In this document: piece by piece, positions 4,116 through 6,655 of the stretch | Position numbering within the stretch: position 1 is the first letter of the stretch | Layout of the letters: each line of letters opens with the position of its first letter | Assembly: GCA_964522605.1 (NCBI GenBank) | Contig: CAZFWV010000372.1 | Location: 1 to 6,655, forward strand | Source of the DNA: CAVZLD01 sp964522605 | GTDB taxonomy: Bacteria > Planctomycetota > Planctomycetia > Pirellulales > Pirellulaceae | Length of the DNA: 6,655 nucleotides | Direction of reading: 5' to 3' | Program-made: the position numbers and the translations under genes | Notes under the pieces: generated by a model | The model's input: only the letters and a program-made list of their open reading frames with translations | What the model was told of the DNA's origin: nothing | Databases searched by the model: none

Positions 4116-6655
4116 ATGATCCATTCTGCGTCTGGCGGCCCATCCGAGTCAGTTATCGACGCGACGTTCATTGAGTTGGTCGAGCGATTGACACAGCAGC
4201 TGCAAGCCGGACAGCCGCTCGACATGGAGGTGTTAGCCCGCGAGCATCCACAGTACGCGTCGCGGCTACAGCAGATTCTGCCCGCGATGCAGGCCGCGGC
4301 CGAACTGGGCGTCGCAAACGCGATTTCGACGACCATCCAACCGGTCCTTTCCCGACCAGATGGCGATTTCCGGTGTCTCGGCGAATTCCGATTGATCCGC
4401 GAAATCGGTCGGGGCGGGATGGGGGTTGTCTACGAAGCCGAACAGATCACACTCGGCCGGCGCGTGGCACTGAAGGTAATGCCCTTTGCAGCACTTCTGG
4501 ATTCTCGTCAGCTGGAACGTTTTCGGATCGAAGCCAAGGCAGCCGCCACATTGCACCACACGAACATCGTTCCACTCTATTCGGTCGGCTGCGACCGTGG
4601 TGTGCACCATTACGCTATGCAGTATATCGAGGGTGATAGTCTGGCCGCGATCCTCAGAAAAGTCCGAGAAGTGCAGTCCGACACGCAGCAGGTCTCGCCG
4701 AGGTCCCCATCCGAGATGACGGAGGGGAACGAGCGGCCTGAGGAGCATCGCGCCCAGACGGTTGACACGGCACTCATGAACGCGCTGTCGACGGAGTATT
4801 CCCACAACCGGATCCACTACCTCGAACGCATTGTCCGGCTTGCGTGCACTGCATGCGATGCCCTTGAACATGCCCATTACCATGGGATTATTCACCGCGA
4901 CATCAAGCCAGCCAACCTGTTGCTGGATGTGGACGGTCATCTCTGGGTCACCGACTTCGGCTTGGCCCGTCTTGAGCAAGACGCAAGCATGACGCGAACC
5001 GGAGATGTGATGGGCACACTCCGTTACATGAGCCCGGAACAGGCNNNNNNNNNNNNNNNNNNNNNNNNNNNNNNNNNNNNNNNNNNNNNNNNNNNNNNNN
5101 NNNNNNNNNNNNNNNNNNNNNNNNNNNNNNNNNNNNNNNNNNNNCGCTATCCTTCGGCGCAAGCGATGGCCGACGATCTGCAGCGATTCCTCGAGCAGAA
5201 GCCGATCATGGCCAAGCCTCCGACTCGCTTCGTTCGCGCGATCCGTTGGTCCCGCCGCAATCACTCACTTGTCCTTGCAACATCGGTTTTCCTGCTTTTC
5301 GGCATGTTGGGACTGTCCGTCGCCATGGCGTTACTCGTCCGCAGTTACGGGCAGCAGGTCGCACTGCGCCAAGCCACCGAGACTGCGTTGCACCAAAGGG
5401 ACGAGGCTTTGGAGACAGCCGTGCAGTCGATCGATGACATGTACTTCGACGTAGCTGAGAAGTTGCTGGTCACGCTACCGGCGCAAACATCGCGTCGCCG
5501 TGAATTCCTGGGGAAGGCACTGGACGCCTACGAGAACGTACTGCAGCAGAATCCGACAGACCCGCGATTGAGATACTCGATCGCGAGGGTGTCTCTTGCC
5601 CTGGCAAAACTCGAATCCACAGATTCTCGTCCAAACGACCGCAAACCCTGGTTTGATCGTTCCTTCGATCTCCTGACTCAGTTGGTCGCCGAACATCCGG
5701 ACGTCGAGGACTATCGAGCGAGTTTGGCTGATGCCTACATGTACTATGGTTGGCTGATGTCAAGTGACATCGAACGCCTCGAGTCACTTCTGATCAAGTC
5801 TGCAGCCTTAGCTGAGGAAAACGTACGGCGACATCCGGATAGTTGGCCTGCTCTGCGGAAGTTAGCGATCATCAACTATAACTTGGCAACCCAATGTTAC
5901 TTCGTGATTGGACGTCGTCAGGATGGAATGGACTTATTAGAAAAGACAATTGCGTCGTGCCTGGAAGTCACAGTCGATGCCGATGAGGATCAGGTTGAAG
6001 CACTTCTGCAGAAACTACGACTGAGCCTTGCGGCCTCTGGCTATGCGCAGGATCGCCGGCAAGCCATGGAATATCGAAGATGTCTTGAGGAAATATGCAC
6101 TTCACTGAGGCACAAGCGCGAAGCTCTCGACCCGGAACGAGCAGGGAGTGCATTCGGGTTTTATCTTTCTTTGTCAGAATATGTGTCGTACGCGGGGCAA
6201 TTGACGGCTTTGGCTCTTGAGGAAGGGGAATTGTCAGCGGCGCTCGCTATGGCAGATGAAAACCTCGAGGATTTACGGCTTCTCTTGACGCAAGATCCGA
6301 AAGTAATGCACCATTGGCGGAAATACGGTCTGCATTTGTTTTTTCGGGGAGAAGTACTTTGGAGGATGGGGCGCTTTGAGGAAGCACGAGCCGATATGGC
6401 GGAGGCGATCACGCGGCTCGATGACATCACGACCATATCTGATGTGTGTCGGATGTTAGTTATTTGCCCTTTCCCAGACTTGCAGGATCCGCAACGAGTT
6501 CGTAATTACCTGAAGACGCACCTTGTTGGCATACGCAATGTGGGCGATAGCATCGCCGATGTGCTTGCTTTGTATCGCCTCAGGGAATTCGAGACGGCTC
6601 TGCGGAAGATCGACGATTACTATCCTGCTGCATCCGTAACGGAAGACCCGGCGAT
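4116..6655 (+). CDS. Membrane-bound Hanks-type serine/threonine protein kinase with TPR-like C-terminal region (internal sequence gap, C-terminus off the window)
   Basis: Residues about 14-65 form a helical N-terminal region common in planctomycete kinases (FIELVERLTQQLQAG, LAREHPQYASRLQQILP). The kinase domain starts near 90. The Gly-rich loop is GRGGMGVV (98-105), the ATP-binding Lys is K120 (VALK), and the helix-C Glu is E139. The catalytic loop is HRDIKPAN (H260-N267) with Asp262, DFG is 280-282, and the SPEQ motif is 306-309. All key catalytic residues are present. A polar insert of about 50 residues (183-232) precedes helix E. After the 100-N run the frame resumes with the end of the kinase domain (RYPSAQAMADDLQRFL, from 5145). 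One transmembrane segment follows (about 5265-5339), then an Arg-flanked, charged helix, then helical repeats resembling TPRs to the window edge (503 residues after the gap). The kinase should face the cytoplasm with the TPR part across the membrane. It probably acts with the sigma factor just upstream; its substrates are unknown. Confidence 0.95.
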   Translation, partial: MIHSASGGPSESVIDATFIELVERLTQQLQAGQPLDMEVLAREHPQYASRLQQILPAMQAAAELGVANAISTTIQPVLSRPDGDFRCLGEFRLIREIGRGGMGVVYEAEQITLGRRVALKVMPFAALLDSRQLERFRIEAKAAATLHHTNIVPLYSVGCDRGVHHYAMQYIEGDSLAAILRKVREVQSDTQQVSPRSPSEMTEGNERPEEHRAQTVDTALMNALSTEYSHNRIHYLERIVRLACTACDALEHAHYHGIIHRDIKPANLLLDVDGHLWVTDFGLARLEQDASMTRTGDVMGTLRYMSPEQXXXXXXXXXXXXXXXXXXXXXXXXXXXXXXXXXXRYPSAQAMADDLQRFLEQKPIMAKPPTRFVRAIRWSRRNHSLVLATSVFLLFGMLGLSVAMALLVRSYGQQVALRQATETALHQRDEALETAVQSIDDMYFDVAEKLLVTLPAQTSRRREFLGKALDAYENVLQQNPTDPRLRYSIARVSLALAKLESTDSRPNDRKPWFDRSFDLLTQLVAEHPDVEDYRASLADAYMYYGWLMSSDIERLESLLIKSAALAEENVRRHPDSWPALRKLAIINYNLATQCYFVIGRRQDGMDLLEKTIASCLEVTVDADEDQVEALLQKLRLSLAASGYAQDRRQAMEYRRCLEEICTSLRHKREALDPERAGSAFGFYLSLSEYVSYAGQLTALALEEGELSAALAMADENLEDLRLLLTQDPKVMHHWRKYGLHLFFRGEVLWRMGRFEEARADMAEAITRLDDITTISDVCRMLVICPFPDLQDPQRVRNYLKTHLVGIRNVGDSIADVLALYRLREFETALRKIDDYYPAASVTEDPA
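5045..5144. other. Assembly gap of 100 N within the kinase domain
   Basis: Exactly 100 N replace the segment after SPEQA. The flanks are in the same frame across 100 bases, but the missing part of a Hanks-type kinase (activation segment end, helices F to H) normally takes about 75 residues, near 225 bases. The run is therefore probably a placeholder of arbitrary length, and residue numbers after it are unreliable. Confidence 0.95.
5420..6655 (+). repeat. TPR-like helical repeat region of the kinase
   Basis: Helix pairs with TPR-like spacing of small and hydrophobic residues occur here: LGKALDAYENVLQQNPTDP (from about 5508), LLTQLVAEHPDVEDYRASLA, AEENVRRHPDSWPALRKLA, and FRGEVLWRMGRFEEARADM (about 6343-6399). 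Such regions bind proteins or peptides. The copies are strongly diverged and some stretches fit poorly, so the number of repeats cannot be given. The region follows the transmembrane segment and is thus predicted to lie outside the cytoplasmic membrane. Confidence 0.6.

Noticed and set aside
4266..5264. Long antisense open frame opposite the kinase domain
   Set aside because: It lies opposite well-conserved kinase motifs, crosses the N run and shows no family features. Long antisense frames are common opposite GC-rich coding sequence.

Overview
The window looks like part of a planctomycete genome (class Planctomycetia; the order cannot be fixed from this sequence). Three independent signs agree. 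(1) A secreted-type protein carries a LEPR-XLL-like N-terminal motif (LESLELRTMLS), characteristic of planctomycete extracellular proteins. (2) An ECF-type sigma factor is followed 3 bases later by a serine/threonine kinase, a pairing typical of planctomycetes. (3) That kinase has the planctomycete layout: N-terminal helical region, kinase domain with a polar insert, one membrane span, and a long TPR-like tail. A run of exactly 100 N inside the kinase gene points to a draft or metagenome assembly.

Layout. Bases 1-3113 (minus strand) are one long open frame: an Arg-rich N-terminus with the LEPR-XLL-like motif, a propeptide-like region, a subtilisin-fold (S8) domain, an Ig-like domain of SbsA/Big_5 type, and at least seven and a half VCBS/FG-GAP repeats. 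The frame runs off the left edge. Bases 3114-3482 are a divergent intergenic region with several perfect short inverted repeats, and it should hold the promoters of both transcription units. Bases 3483-4112 (plus) encode the sigma factor. Bases 4116-6655 (plus) encode the kinase, which runs off the right edge and is interrupted by the N run.

How the parts may work together. The sigma factor and kinase are almost certainly co-transcribed. No anti-sigma factor gene is visible, so the kinase may control the sigma factor, for example by phosphorylation; this is inference. The divergent protease-like gene could be a target of the pair, but the sequence alone does not show this.

The most unusual points are: the protease keeps a recognisable Asp-His-Ser triad but has lost the oxyanion-hole Asn and the usual residues after the catalytic Ser; the N run appears too short for the missing kinase segment; and the intergenic region contains two mutually exclusive hairpins. 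No mobile element, CRISPR array, tRNA or rRNA was found.
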